Origin: DASQFQ01 sp963730115
GTDB taxonomy: Bacteria > Actinomycetota > Thermoleophilia > Solirubrobacterales > Solirubrobacteraceae
Assembly (NCBI GenBank): GCA_963730115.1
Contig: CAVSQM010000004.1
Coordinates: 248,001-312,000, forward strand
Direction of reading: 5' to 3'
Length of the DNA stretch: 64,000 nt
Below, one piece after another: positions 27,602 to 35,545 of this stretch; positions within the stretch are counted from its first letter, which is position 1, and each line of letters begins with the position of its first letter. The notes beneath the pieces were generated by a model. It worked only from the letters and a program-made list of their open reading frames with translations, did no database searches and was not told the DNA's origin. The translations under genes were made by a program, and so were the position numbers.

Positions 27602-28365
27602 TGCGTGGGCGGCGGCAGGAAGCCCGCGTCCTCCAGGGCCTGCGCCCCGTCGCCGTCGAGCAGGCCCTCGATGAACGCCTTCGCCTCCTCCGGATGCTTG
27701 GCGCCCTTCACCACCGCGACGCCGTACGCGACCGTCGGCTGCAACTCGGCGGGCAGCTCGATCGCCTGCAGCTTGTCGTCGGTCGCGCGGACGTCCGAGG
27801 CGTAGAGGAAGCCCGCGTCGACCGCGCCCTGGGTCAGCTTGCCGGTGATGCCCGCGACATCCGGCTCCTCGGTGCGGACGTTGGCGAGGATCGCCTTGCG
27901 CTGCTCCGCCGGCAGCTTGTCGAGCACGGTGCGCGTGTAGGTGCCGACCGGCACGTCCTTGGCGCCGACCGCGAGCTTCACGCCCTTGCGCTCGAGGTCC
28001 TCCAGCGACGACACCTTCGCGTCCTGCGCCGGCACCGCCAGCACGAGCTGGTTGCCTGCGAACACGGTCGGCTTCTCGACCAGGCCCTTGTCGTAGAGCG
28101 CATCGGGCAGCTTCGTGTTGGCGGCGGCGAACACGTCCGGCTTCACGCCTTGCTCGATCTGGGCGGCGAGCTCGTCGGAGCCGGCGAACGAGAACTTGGC
28201 GTCGGCGTCGTCGAACTGCTTGCCGTACTCGCTGAACGCCTGCTTCAGCGATGCCGCTGCGGAGACCGTGAGTTGCGGAGTGCTGTCGCCACCGGAGTCG
28301 GAGTCGTCGCCGCAGGCGACGGCGAACAGCGCGAGCAGCGCAGCGAGAACCAGGAAGCGCCTCAT
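27598..28365 (-). CDS. modA: Molybdate ABC transporter substrate-binding lipoprotein
   Basis: A protein of 255 residues with a lipoprotein signal peptide (MRRFLVLAALLALFAVAC; lipid-modified Cys18) and a ModA fold: LTVSAAASLKQAFSEYG, FAGSDELAAQIEQGVKPDVF, LVLAVPAQDAKVSSLEDL and GFLYASDVRA. The serine in SAAASL and the second serine in AGSDELA are typical oxyanion contacts. It overlaps modB by four bases and the upstream HTH-TOBE gene by four. Confidence 0.94.
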   Translation of the reverse strand: MRRFLVLAALLALFAVACGDDSDSGGDSTPQLTVSAAASLKQAFSEYGKQFDDADAKFSFAGSDELAAQIEQGVKPDVFAAANTKLPDALYDKGLVEKPTVFAGNQLVLAVPAQDAKVSSLEDLERKGVKLAVGAKDVPVGTYTRTVLDKLPAEQRKAILANVRTEEPDVAGITGKLTQGAVDAGFLYASDVRATDDKLQAIELPAELQPTVAYGVAVVKGAKHPEEAKAFIEGLLDGDGAQALEDAGFLPPPTQ

Positions 28366-28742
28366 CGCTCCACCATCACCGACGTCGCCTTGACCGCCGC
28401 GGTCGCCCGCGCGCCCTCGACCAGCCCGAGCTCCTCGACCGCGTCGCGCGTGATCGCCGCGGTGATCCGGTGCGGGCCGGCCTCGATCTCGACGAGCGCC
28501 ATCACGCCGTCGACCTCGACCGAGGTCACCACGCCGGGGAAGCGGTTGCGGGCGGACAGGCCGTCGCCCACCAGGTGCCGCTCCGGCCGGTTGGTCAGCC
28601 GCTCGATCTCGCCGCGCGGGACGCGCCGCTGGTTGCGCTCGTCGCGGACGGTCTGCAGCTTGCCGGCGCCGTCCCAGCGGCGCAGCGTGTCGACGCTGAC
28701 GCCGATCGCGCGGGCGGCGTCTCCCAGGGTGAGGCTCTCCAT
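28362..28742 (-). CDS. HTH-TOBE transcriptional regulator of the molybdate operon
   Basis: A protein of 126 residues fusing a MerR/excisionase-type helix-turn-helix (LTLGDAARAIGVSVDTLRRW, DERNQRRVPRGEIERL) to a TOBE domain (SARNRFPGVVTSVEVDGVMA, then AAITRDAVEELGLVEG and ATAAVKATSVMVER). The TOBE half is close in plan to the Mop protein of the same locus. It likely binds molybdate and represses modABC, in the role of ModE but with a different DNA-binding fold. I place the start at 28742 because a 21-base palindrome abuts it; an in-frame ATG at 28754 lies inside the palindrome. It overlaps modA by four bases. Confidence 0.85.
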   Translation of the reverse strand: MESLTLGDAARAIGVSVDTLRRWDGAGKLQTVRDERNQRRVPRGEIERLTNRPERHLVGDGLSARNRFPGVVTSVEVDGVMALVEIEAGPHRITAAITRDAVEELGLVEGARATAAVKATSVMVER

Positions 28743-28743
28743 C

Positions 28744-28764
28744 TGCCTAAGCATTGCATAGGCA
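28744..28764 (-). promoter_or_regulatory. 21-base palindromic operator/promoter of the mod operon
   Basis: TGCCTA and TAGGCA form the outer arms of an imperfect palindrome ending two bases before the regulator start codon; the inner part TGCAATGC is nearly symmetric too. A -10-like TATGCA falls inside it. The position suits molybdate-dependent autoregulation. Confidence 0.6.
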
Positions 28765-28780
28765 AACGGAGAACGACGAA

Positions 28781-28805
28781 GGGCCGGGCCGTCCTGGCCC
28801 GGCCC
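28781..28805 (-). terminator. Terminator hairpin after the alkaline phosphatase gene
   Basis: GGGCCGGGCC (28781-28790) and GGCCCGGCCC (28796-28805) form a perfect 10-bp stem with a five-base loop, 22 bases past the phosphatase stop codon. Confidence 0.75.
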
Positions 28806-28826
28806 TCGGTCTGCCGGAGGTTGTGG

Positions 28827-30212
28827 CTAGCGGCGCCCGTTGGCGCGGTTGACGATGTCGAACAGATCGGTGTGGTCGGTCGTCCCGCTCACACCCCACG
28901 CGCCCGGGCCCTGGCCCCAGATCGGGACCACCGAGCCCGTGTGCTGCTGGCTCGGCGGGACCGGCGGCCGGGCGGTCCCGCCCGCGGTGCCGTAGGTGAT
29001 CCGCATGACCTGGTCGTCGGCGGTGATGAGGTTGTTCGAGTAGCCGGTCGGGCTCCCGTTGCCGGTCGTGTCCTCGGCCACGATCTGGCTCGTGTGCGAG
29101 TGGTCAGCGGTGACGAGGATCAGCGTGTCCGGGTGCTTGCGCGCGTACGCCTGCGCGACCGCGACCGCGTTGTCGAACTCGATCATCTCGCCGATCTGGC
29201 CGCACGCGTTGGCGGCGTGATCCTGCTTGTCGATCGAGGCGCCCTCGACCTGCAGGAAGAAGCCGTCACGGTCGCCCTCGAGCAGGCTGATCGCCTTCTT
29301 CGTCATCGCGGTCAGGCTCGGCTGGTCGGCCGGGCGGTTGGTCGTCACGCACTTCTGCGGCGGCGTGCCCTCGCCGAGCGTCGCCTGCGGGCCGGTCCAC
29401 TCCGTCGCCATCGTGCTGGGCGAGAAGAGGCCGAGCAGCGGGCGGTCGGAGCGCCGCGCGGCGTCGAGCTGGGCGGCCGTGTTGACCTCGGTGTAGCCCT
29501 GGTTCTCCTGGGCGTACTGCTCGACCGTCTTGCCGGCGCCGGGACCGCCGGTGATCGGCTGCGCGAAGCGGTTGCGGCCGCCGCCCAGCACGACGTCGAC
29601 CTTGTGGTCGACGGTCTGCTCGGCGATCGAGCCGAGGCCGCCGGCCGCCTTGGTCTCCGTCGGGCACGTCGTCGCGGTGTCCGTCGGGCCCTGGCAGCCG
29701 CGCAGCGAGATGTGCGAGTTGAGCACCGCCGGCGTCGCGTCGGTGATCTCCGCGGTCGAGACGTTGCCGGTCTTCTTGCCGGCCTTCTGCGCCTTCTCGA
29801 GGATCGTCACGAGGTTCTCGCCCGGCACGTCCTCGGCGCTGCTCGGACCCTGTGAGATGCGCTCGTCGATCGTCTTCTCGCCGGTCGCCCACATGGTGCC
29901 GGTGGCAGCCGAATCAGGGGAGTAGTCGGGCTTGTACGGAGCGCTGTCCGCCGGCTTGACCGACCAGGTGGTCTGGAAGCCGGTGATCGGCAGCTTGTCG
30001 ACGTTCATCCGACCGGCCGCGCCGTACTGGTAATAGCGGGCGGAGGTGACCTCCGAGTCGCCCATCCCGTCGCCGATGAACAAGATGACGTTCTTGGCCT
30101 TGGCGCCGTGCGTTCCATGCGAACCACCGGAGGCGAACGGGACGGCGAAGGCGAGCCCTGCGATGACGCCGATGCCGCCGAGCGCGGCAACGAGACGCTT
30201 GCTGCGAGACAT
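28827..30212 (-). CDS. Alkaline phosphatase (PhoA family), secreted
   Basis: The 461-residue protein has a signal peptide (hydrophobic residues 9-28) and the metal and catalytic sites of the alkaline phosphatase superfamily: VILFIGDGMGDSEVTSARYY (Zn/Mg aspartate), the nucleophile serine in PDSAATGTMWATGEKT, FLQVEGASIDKQDHAA (Asp and His ligands), VTADHSHTSQ and a final histidine in QQHTGSVVPIW. It releases phosphate from organic esters outside the cell. A TGTGA direct repeat lies about 60 bases upstream, like those in front of the pst genes, so it is probably part of the phosphate-starvation regulon. Confidence 0.93.
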   Translation of the reverse strand: MSRSKRLVAALGGIGVIAGLAFAVPFASGGSHGTHGAKAKNVILFIGDGMGDSEVTSARYYQYGAAGRMNVDKLPITGFQTTWSVKPADSAPYKPDYSPDSAATGTMWATGEKTIDERISQGPSSAEDVPGENLVTILEKAQKAGKKTGNVSTAEITDATPAVLNSHISLRGCQGPTDTATTCPTETKAAGGLGSIAEQTVDHKVDVVLGGGRNRFAQPITGGPGAGKTVEQYAQENQGYTEVNTAAQLDAARRSDRPLLGLFSPSTMATEWTGPQATLGEGTPPQKCVTTNRPADQPSLTAMTKKAISLLEGDRDGFFLQVEGASIDKQDHAANACGQIGEMIEFDNAVAVAQAYARKHPDTLILVTADHSHTSQIVAEDTTGNGSPTGYSNNLITADDQVMRITYGTAGGTARPPVPPSQQHTGSVVPIWGQGPGAWGVSGTTDHTDLFDIVNRANGRR

Positions 30213-30270
30213 GCAACCCCTCTCGAGTCGATGATGAGGGCCGCACGCTGGCCGATGTGGGCGCGAAGGG

Positions 30271-30287
30271 TGTGAGCGTCCTGTGAC
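30271..30287 (-). promoter_or_regulatory. Putative PHO box upstream of alkaline phosphatase
   Basis: TGTGAG (30271-30276) and TGTGAC (30282-30287), read on the + strand, are 11 bp apart, the same spacing and core as the repeats near pstS and the DUF47 gene. The right copy overlaps the stop codon of the VTC gene. Confidence 0.5.
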
Positions 30288-31030
30288 TACACGAACAGCC
30301 GGCGCGCCTCCGCGAGGTCGCCGCTCTCGTCGCGCCGGACGAGCGCGTCGATGCCCGTGCGGTACTTGGAGAGCGAGACGGAGCGGGCGCCGAGCTCGGC
30401 CAGCGCGCGGTCACCCGGGCTCTCGCCGTCCTCGCTCTTCGTCTCCACCAGCGCGAGCCCGTCGCGCATCCGCACCGACTCGCCGTCCATCGTCGCGAGC
30501 GTGACGCCGAGGTCGATCGTCAGCCGCGCGCCGCCCTCGCGCGCGGCGAGCGTGACGCGGTCGAAGCTCGTCCGCAGCACCTCGTGCAGCTCGCCCGGCG
30601 GCTCGATGCCGTCGTCGCGCAGCGTCTCGTCGACGAGCTCGCGGCGGGCGTCGAGGTCGTCGGTCTGGCGCTTGTCGGTCTCGCCGTCCTCGCGCTTGAC
30701 CTTGACCTCGAACACGCAATCGCCGGCATCGACGTAGCAGCGCGTGCGCGCCTTGAAGCGCGGCCTGACGTCCTCGGTGTGGTCGCGGAAGCAGCGCAGG
30801 TCCTCGGTGTCGAGGTACACCGTGTCGTAGGCGAACACGCGCCGGCCGTCGATCTCCAGCACGTCGTGATCGCCGGCCAGCCGCTCGACCAGCTGCACGA
30901 GCTGCTCGCGGTCGGCGACGTACTTGTTGTCGACACGGCGCAGCAGCGCGGCGCGCTCGTCGAGCTCGTCGAGGGAGATCGGGCGGAGGTCGTCGAGCGG
31001 AAGGTCCACGTCGTCCCGGCCAAGCCTCAT
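30287..31030 (-). CDS. VTC-domain protein, polyphosphate polymerase-like
   Basis: The protein of about 247 residues matches the VTC domain of the CYTH/triphosphate tunnel superfamily, which in yeast Vtc4 makes polyphosphate from ATP. Visible motifs: LLRRVDNKYVADREQL, YDTVYLDTEDLRCFRDH, RPRFKARTRCYVDAGDCVFE followed by VKVKREDGETDKRQ, and late acidic/basic residues VETKSEDGES and SLSKYRTGID. It lacks the SPX domain and membrane helices of eukaryotic VTC. I chose the ATG at 31030 because GGTGG lies five bases before it; an in-frame ATG at 31045 is possible. It lies beside alkaline phosphatase, Ppx/GppA, CHAD and CYTH genes, consistent with polyphosphate metabolism. Confidence 0.85.
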   Translation of the reverse strand: MRLGRDDVDLPLDDLRPISLDELDERAALLRRVDNKYVADREQLVQLVERLAGDHDVLEIDGRRVFAYDTVYLDTEDLRCFRDHTEDVRPRFKARTRCYVDAGDCVFEVKVKREDGETDKRQTDDLDARRELVDETLRDDGIEPPGELHEVLRTSFDRVTLAAREGGARLTIDLGVTLATMDGESVRMRDGLALVETKSEDGESPGDRALAELGARSVSLSKYRTGIDALVRRDESGDLAEARRLFV

Positions 31031-31073
31031 GACGGCCACCATCATGCCGAGCCGCTCGGTCCGGGGCGGCGCC

Positions 31074-31079
31074 TAGCAT
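31074..31079 (+). promoter_or_regulatory. Putative -10 element of the Ppx/GppA gene
   Basis: TAGCAT ends seven bases before the ATG at 31087, with no ribosome binding site, fitting a leaderless transcript. Confidence 0.5.
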
Positions 31080-31086
31080 CGCCCCG

Positions 31087-32622
31087 ATGGCTCAGGCCGC
31101 CCACCGGATCGCCTACCCGCCGCTCGCCGTCCTCCCGGGCGGCGAGCCGGAGCGCGAGCGGATGGCGGCGGTCATCGACCTCGGCTCCAACTCCTGGCGG
31201 CTCGTCATCTTCGCCTACGTGCCCGGCGCCTCCTGGCGCCGGGTCGGCGAGCTGCAGGAGCCGGTGCGGATCGCCGAGGGCCTGAGCGCGTCGGGCTCGC
31301 TGAAGCCCGACGCCATCGCCCGCGGGCTCGAGACGCTCGAGATGTTCGGGCGCTACCTCGCGGCGCGCGGGGTGGCGCCCGGATCGGTCGACGCCGTTGC
31401 CACCAGCGCGATCCGCGACGCCGCCAACGGCGCCGACCTGCTGGCCGTCGCCGAGGAGCGCACCGGCCTGTCGATCAGCGTGCTCTCGGCCGAGGAGGAG
31501 GCGCGGCTCGGCTACGTGGCCGCCGTCAACTCCACCACGCTCGCCGACGGCGTCGTGCTCGACCTCGGCGGTGGCAGCCTCCAGCTCACGTCGGTGGCCG
31601 GCCGCCAGGCCCAGCGCTTCGCCTCGTGGCCGCTCGGCGCCGTCCGCGTCACCGAGCAACTCCTCCCCTCCTCGCGCGCGCCGTCGCGCAAGCAGCTCAA
31701 GCAGGCGCGGGCCGCGATCCGCGAGCGGCTGGCGGAGGCCGAGTGGCTCGGCGGCGGCGGCCGGCTCGTCGGGATGGGCGGCGCGGTCCGCAACCTCGCG
31801 GCCGCCGCCCAGGGTGCGACCGGGGCGGGCATCCAGGGCTACGTGCTCGAGCGCGCACGGCTGGGCGAGCTGGTTGGGGAGCTCGCCAAGCTGCCGGCCT
31901 CGCGGCGCGCGCTGCCCGGCATCAAGGCCGGCCGCGCCGACATCGTGCTCGCCGCTGCGCTGGTGCTCGAGCAGGTGGTCGAGCACGGCGGCTTCGACGG
32001 CATCGAGGTCACCCGCGCCGGCCTGCGCGAAGGCGTCTTCTTCAGCCGCCGCCTGCTCGGCGGCGCCGCGCCGCTGCTCGCCGACGTCCGCGTCGCCTCG
32101 ATCCGCAACCTCGCGCTGCAGGTCGACGCCGACATCACCCACGCCGACCACGTCGCCCGGCTCGCGCTCCAGCTCCACGACTCGCTGGTCGCCGAGGGCG
32201 TGGTGAAGCCCTCGCCGGACGAGCGCGCGCTGCTGTGGGCCGCCGCGCTGCTCCACGACGTCGGCATGTCGATCGGCTACGACGGCCACCCCGACCACGC
32301 GCACTACCTGATCCTGCAGACCGGGCTGCCCGGCTACGGACCGCACGAGGTCGCGCGCATCGCGGAGATCGTCCGCCACCACCGCAAGGGCTCGCCGGAC
32401 GACGGGGTCGTCGCGCGCTGCGCGCTGCTGCTGCGGCTCGCCGAGCAGCTCGACCGCGGCCAGGATCAGGCGGTGCGGGAGGCGCGGCTCGTCGCGGAGC
32501 GGCGGGTCCTGCGGCTCAAGCTGCGCGGCGACGACCGGCTGGCGCGCTGGAGCCTCGAGCGCCGGCTCTCCGACGGCGCGTTCCGGCGCGTCCTCGGCCG
32601 TCGCCTCGTCGTCACAGGCTGA
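31087..32622 (+). CDS. Ppx/GppA family exopolyphosphatase with C-terminal HD domain
   Basis: The 511-residue protein belongs to the ASKHA-fold Ppx/GppA phosphatases that shorten polyphosphate or convert pppGpp to ppGpp. Landmarks: AVIDLGSNSWRLVIF (phosphate 1 loop), VATSAIRDAANG, LSAEEEARLGYVAAVNS, VLDLGGGSLQL (phosphate 2 loop) and GMGGAVRNLAAAA. From about residue 335 there is an HD-type helical domain (HADHVARLALQLHDS, LLHDVGMSIGYDGHPDHAHY, VRHHRKGSPDD) as in the longer Ppx forms. The context of VTC and CHAD proteins favours polyphosphate as substrate. The 3' end overlaps the convergent ParA-like gene by 11 bases. Confidence 0.92.
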   Translation: MAQAAHRIAYPPLAVLPGGEPERERMAAVIDLGSNSWRLVIFAYVPGASWRRVGELQEPVRIAEGLSASGSLKPDAIARGLETLEMFGRYLAARGVAPGSVDAVATSAIRDAANGADLLAVAEERTGLSISVLSAEEEARLGYVAAVNSTTLADGVVLDLGGGSLQLTSVAGRQAQRFASWPLGAVRVTEQLLPSSRAPSRKQLKQARAAIRERLAEAEWLGGGGRLVGMGGAVRNLAAAAQGATGAGIQGYVLERARLGELVGELAKLPASRRALPGIKAGRADIVLAAALVLEQVVEHGGFDGIEVTRAGLREGVFFSRRLLGGAAPLLADVRVASIRNLALQVDADITHADHVARLALQLHDSLVAEGVVKPSPDERALLWAAALLHDVGMSIGYDGHPDHAHYLILQTGLPGYGPHEVARIAEIVRHHRKGSPDDGVVARCALLLRLAEQLDRGQDQAVREARLVAERRVLRLKLRGDDRLARWSLERRLSDGAFRRVLGRRLVVTG

Positions 32623-33343
32623 TCGCGCGCCGCAGCTCCTCCCACAGCGCCGCGTACGCGAGCGCCGCCGGGTGCCGCGGCTGCGTGGTGACGAGCGGCG
32701 CCCGCCGCACGCCCATCAGCTCGACCGCGCTCGCCGAGGGGATCGCCGCCGCGGCCGCGGGCAGCTCCGCCATCAGCTCCTTGTGCAGCTTCTTACGGCG
32801 GTCGACCATCGAGAAGAACGCCAGGACCTCGGGCGCCGGCTGCGGGCCGGAGGCGAGGAAGGCCTGCAGCTGCTCGTAGGTGCGCGCCGACAGCGTCGAG
32901 GGGATGAGCGGCACGAGCAGCAGGTCGGCGGCGGTGAACACGCTCTCGGACACGAGCGAGATCGACGGCGCGCAGTCGAGGATCGCCAGGTCGTAGTCGT
33001 CCGCGAGTTGCTCGAGCACGCTGGCCACGCCCTGCAGCGGCTTCTTGCGCTTGTCGAGCTGGATGTCGAGGTGGCGGTAGGAGAAGTCGGCGGGCAGCAG
33101 GTCGAGGCCCTCGACGTCGGTGCCCTTCATCACGTCGATCGGCTCGCGCTTGCCGCGGATCAGCTGCTTGCTGCCGCCCTTGACCTTCGGCTCGACGCGG
33201 AGCAGGTACGACGCCGCGGCCTGCGGGTCGAGGTCCCAGATCACCGTCCGCAGGCCGTCGCGGGCGGCAAGCGCGCCGAGGTTGACGGCCGCCGACGTCT
33301 TGCCGACGCCGCCCTTGATCGAGTAGGTGGCGACGACCTTCAT
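32612..33343 (-). CDS. ParA/MinD-family ATPase coupled to a CHAD protein
   Basis: A 243-residue deviant Walker ATPase: Walker A YSIKGGVGKTSAAVNLG with the signature lysine, A-prime VIWDLDPQAAASYL, Walker B LAILDCAPSISLVSES. Such proteins form ATP-dependent dimers on the nucleoid and position cargo. No ParB gene is adjacent. Instead the ATG at 33343 overlaps the stop of the CHAD gene by four bases (ATGA), so the two are translationally coupled. CHAD domains bind polyphosphate, so this ATPase may position or segregate polyphosphate granules; that is inference from context. It could alternatively be a plasmid-type ParA relic, but nothing else here looks plasmid-derived. Confidence 0.85.
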   Translation of the reverse strand: MKVVATYSIKGGVGKTSAAVNLGALAARDGLRTVIWDLDPQAAASYLLRVEPKVKGGSKQLIRGKREPIDVMKGTDVEGLDLLPADFSYRHLDIQLDKRKKPLQGVASVLEQLADDYDLAILDCAPSISLVSESVFTAADLLLVPLIPSTLSARTYEQLQAFLASGPQPAPEVLAFFSMVDRRKKLHKELMAELPAAAAAIPSASAVELMGVRRAPLVTTQPRHPAALAYAALWEELRRAISL

Positions 33344-34875
33344 GGCTTCGGGAAGGCGTCGCGCACCAGCTTGCGCTGCTGCTTGCCGGCGAAGGCGGAG
33401 AACGTCGCGGCGAACTCGTCGCGGGCGGCCTGCTGATCGGCCACCAGCGCGTCGAGCGCCGCGCCCAGCGCGATCAGCGCCGCCGGGCCGCCCGGCTCGC
33501 GGGCGAGCTCGTCGCGGATCTCGTGCAGCATCTCGATCTGCACCGCGCGGTCCTGGAAGCGGCCGAGCACCTCCTGGAGGTCCTTCAGCGTCGAGATCAT
33601 CGGCTTGACCACGTCCTTCGGGAACGGGCTGCCGAACAGCTCGAGCAGGTAGCGCAGCTCCTTCCCGCGCTTGCGCAGGTCGTGCAGGTCCTCGGCCGGG
33701 CTGTCGTCGTCGATCGCGCTGCCGTCGCTGACCATGCGCCGGTAGACCTTGCGGATCCGCTCGCCGGCCACCGCCTCGATCGGCCGCGCGGCGTTCGGGC
33801 GCTCACCGTCCACGGGCAGGCTCCGCCAGCGCTCGAGCACGGCGGCGAAGCGCTTGCTGCGCAGCCCGCGCCGCAGCTTGGCGAGCTCGGCCGTGCGGCG
33901 GCGCGCGAGCAGCGCGCGCAGCGGCTCGAGCTCGGGCCCCCGGCCGGCCGGCAGCAGCGCCGCGAGCTCGTTCCACTCGAGCAGCTGCACGTCGAGGTCG
34001 CGCACGGGGCCGGTGAGCTGCTGCGCCCACTTGAGCTCGTCGCGCAGCTTCGTGCGCGCCTGCCGGTCGTGCACGTGACCGAGCTCGCGCAGGACCGACC
34101 GCGCGCGCCGGATCGACACCCGCAGGTCGTGGAGGAACTCGGTGTCGAGGTCGTCGAGCGTGCCGGGGACGTTGACCTCGGCGATCCCCAGCAGCCGGGT
34201 CAGCACCTCGGTCGCCGCTTCGTCGGTGCGGGTGCCGCGGGTCAGCGTGACCTTCGGCTTGGTGGAGACGCCCTCCGGGAGCCCGCCGGCCGCGATCACC
34301 GCCTCGTCGAACAGCGGCTGCTCGGCCGGTGCGAGGCCGAGCTGCTCGCGCAGCACGCGCAGCGTGCGCTCGTGGTCGCGGTCATAGCCGAGCACGGGCT
34401 GCACGGACAGGCGGGATGCGAGGGCGACGCGCCGGCCGCCGCGCAGCACCGCCTCGGCCCGCTCGATCGTCAGCCGCACCACCGTCTTGGCGTCGCCGTT
34501 GACCACCGCCAGCGGCTGCACCGCGCTGCGCACCCGCACCGCCGGCAGCAGCGCGCGCTCCTCGAGCACCGGCGCGAGGCGGTCGCGCAGCGGCCCCTCC
34601 GGCAGCTCCTCGACGAGGTAGCGCGGCGCGCGCCCGACCTCGGCGCGGCGGACGCCGGCGCCGGGCTCGTGCAGCGTCAGCGAGCCGCCCGCGCGTTCCG
34701 CCCGCAGCGCCTCCGCGCGCAGCCGCCCGTCGAAGCTGTCGAGCAGCACGCGGTCGAGCCTGCGCTCGCGGCCGACCTCGAGCGACAGGCGGTCATCCAG
34801 CAGCGCGAGCGCCTCCCCCGGATCGGGGAGCAGGAGATCGAGCGGTGCCTGGCCCACGGCGGCGTAGTCTTCCAT
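33340..34875 (-). CDS. CYTH-CHAD domain protein (polyphosphate-binding)
   Basis: A protein of 511 residues. The N-terminal half (to about residue 200) resembles a degenerate CYTH domain (RAPRYLVEELPEGPLRDRLA, VNGDAKTVVRLTIERAEAVL) but the ExExK start is not evident. The C-terminal half, residues 220-500, is a CHAD domain with its conserved His and basic residues: EFLHDLRVSIRRARSVLREL, LTGPVRDLDVQLLEW, LHDLRKRGKELRYLLELFG. CHAD domains bind polyphosphate and localise to polyphosphate granules in several bacteria. I chose the ATG at 34875; it leaves only four bases to the divergent CYTH start at 34880. The ParA-like gene overlaps its stop. Confidence 0.88.
   Translation of the reverse strand: MEDYAAVGQAPLDLLLPDPGEALALLDDRLSLEVGRERRLDRVLLDSFDGRLRAEALRAERAGGSLTLHEPGAGVRRAEVGRAPRYLVEELPEGPLRDRLAPVLEERALLPAVRVRSAVQPLAVVNGDAKTVVRLTIERAEAVLRGGRRVALASRLSVQPVLGYDRDHERTLRVLREQLGLAPAEQPLFDEAVIAAGGLPEGVSTKPKVTLTRGTRTDEAATEVLTRLLGIAEVNVPGTLDDLDTEFLHDLRVSIRRARSVLRELGHVHDRQARTKLRDELKWAQQLTGPVRDLDVQLLEWNELAALLPAGRGPELEPLRALLARRRTAELAKLRRGLRSKRFAAVLERWRSLPVDGERPNAARPIEAVAGERIRKVYRRMVSDGSAIDDDSPAEDLHDLRKRGKELRYLLELFGSPFPKDVVKPMISTLKDLQEVLGRFQDRAVQIEMLHEIRDELAREPGGPAALIALGAALDALVADQQAARDEFAATFSAFAGKQQRKLVRDAFPKP
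34865..34870 (+). promoter_or_regulatory. Putative -10 element of the CYTH gene
   Basis: TAGTCT ends nine bases before the ATG at 34880 and lies inside the first codons of the divergent CHAD gene. Confidence 0.45.
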
Positions 34876-34879
34876 CCCG

Positions 34880-35368
34880 ATGGACGAGCCCGCGCCCTCA
34901 GGGGTCGAGATCGAGCGCAAGTTCCTGCTGGATCGACCGCCCGAGGGTCTGGGCGAGGGCAAGCCGATCGATCAGGGCTACCTCGTCGTCGGCGAGGACG
35001 GCGTCGAGGCGCGCGTGCGCCGCCTCGGCGACACCACCGTGCTGACGGTCAAGTCGGGCCCCGGCATGGTGCGCACCGAGGTGGAGATCCCGATCGACGA
35101 GCAGCGCTTCGAGACGCTGTGGCCGCTCACCGACGGCCGGCGGCTCACCAAGACCCGCTACGTGCTCCCGCTCGAGGACGGCCTGGCCGCCGAGGTCGAC
35201 GTCTACAGCGGCGCCCACGACGGGCTGCTGACGGCGGAGATCGAGTTCCCGTCGGTGGAGGCCAGCGAGGCGTTCACGCCACCCGCGTGGCTGGGCCGCG
35301 AGGTCACCGGCGACCGGCGCTTCGCCGCGCAGTCGCTCGCGCTCGACGGCCGCCCGCCGACCGCGTGA
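34880..35368 (+). CDS. CYTH domain protein (triphosphate tunnel metalloenzyme)
   Basis: The 162-residue protein has the hallmark ExExK motif in VEIERKFLLDR near the N-terminus, then QGYLVVGEDGVEARVRRLGD, LTVKSGPGMVRTEVEIPI, LTKTRYVLPLEDGLAAEVDV and the acidic AEIEFPSVEASEAF. This is the eight-stranded tunnel fold that hydrolyses inorganic triphosphate or short polyphosphates with metal ions. It is divergent from the CYTH-CHAD gene and fits a polyphosphate locus. The promoter appears leaderless. Confidence 0.9.
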   Translation: MDEPAPSGVEIERKFLLDRPPEGLGEGKPIDQGYLVVGEDGVEARVRRLGDTTVLTVKSGPGMVRTEVEIPIDEQRFETLWPLTDGRRLTKTRYVLPLEDGLAAEVDVYSGAHDGLLTAEIEFPSVEASEAFTPPAWLGREVTGDRRFAAQSLALDGRPPTA

Positions 35369-35513
35369 GCGGCCGCTGATCGAGGGCCGTCCCGAGGATG
35401 GACAGCCCGAGGACGCCGGCGACCGCGAGCGTGGTCACGTCACCGACGACGGCGGCCAGCAGGCCTGCAGCGGCGCCCAGCGCCACCGGGCCGGCGATGC
35501 TCGGCTTGCGCAT
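35304..35513 (-). CDS. Small two-helix membrane protein
   Basis: A predicted 69-residue protein (MRKPSIAGPVALGAAAGLLA) with hydrophobic segments at about residues 7-24 and 27-45 and an Arg-rich tail. Its last 65 bases overlap the convergent CYTH gene. No family recognised. Upstream it shares the TGTGAC/CGTGAC repeats with the divergent GAF gene. The reading frame could be spurious, but the hydrophobic profile and the start just before the intergenic gap support it. Confidence 0.5.
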   Translation of the reverse strand: MRKPSIAGPVALGAAAGLLAAVVGDVTTLAVAGVLGLSILGTALDQRPLTRSAGGRRARATARRSAGRR

Positions 35514-35545
35514 GTCTGGAGCGTGAAGCCGGAATGCGCCGTTCT

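Noticed and set aside
32612..33343. ParA as evidence of an integrated plasmid or replication origin
   Set aside because: No ParB, parS-like palindromes, replication protein, integrase or change in base composition is visible around it.
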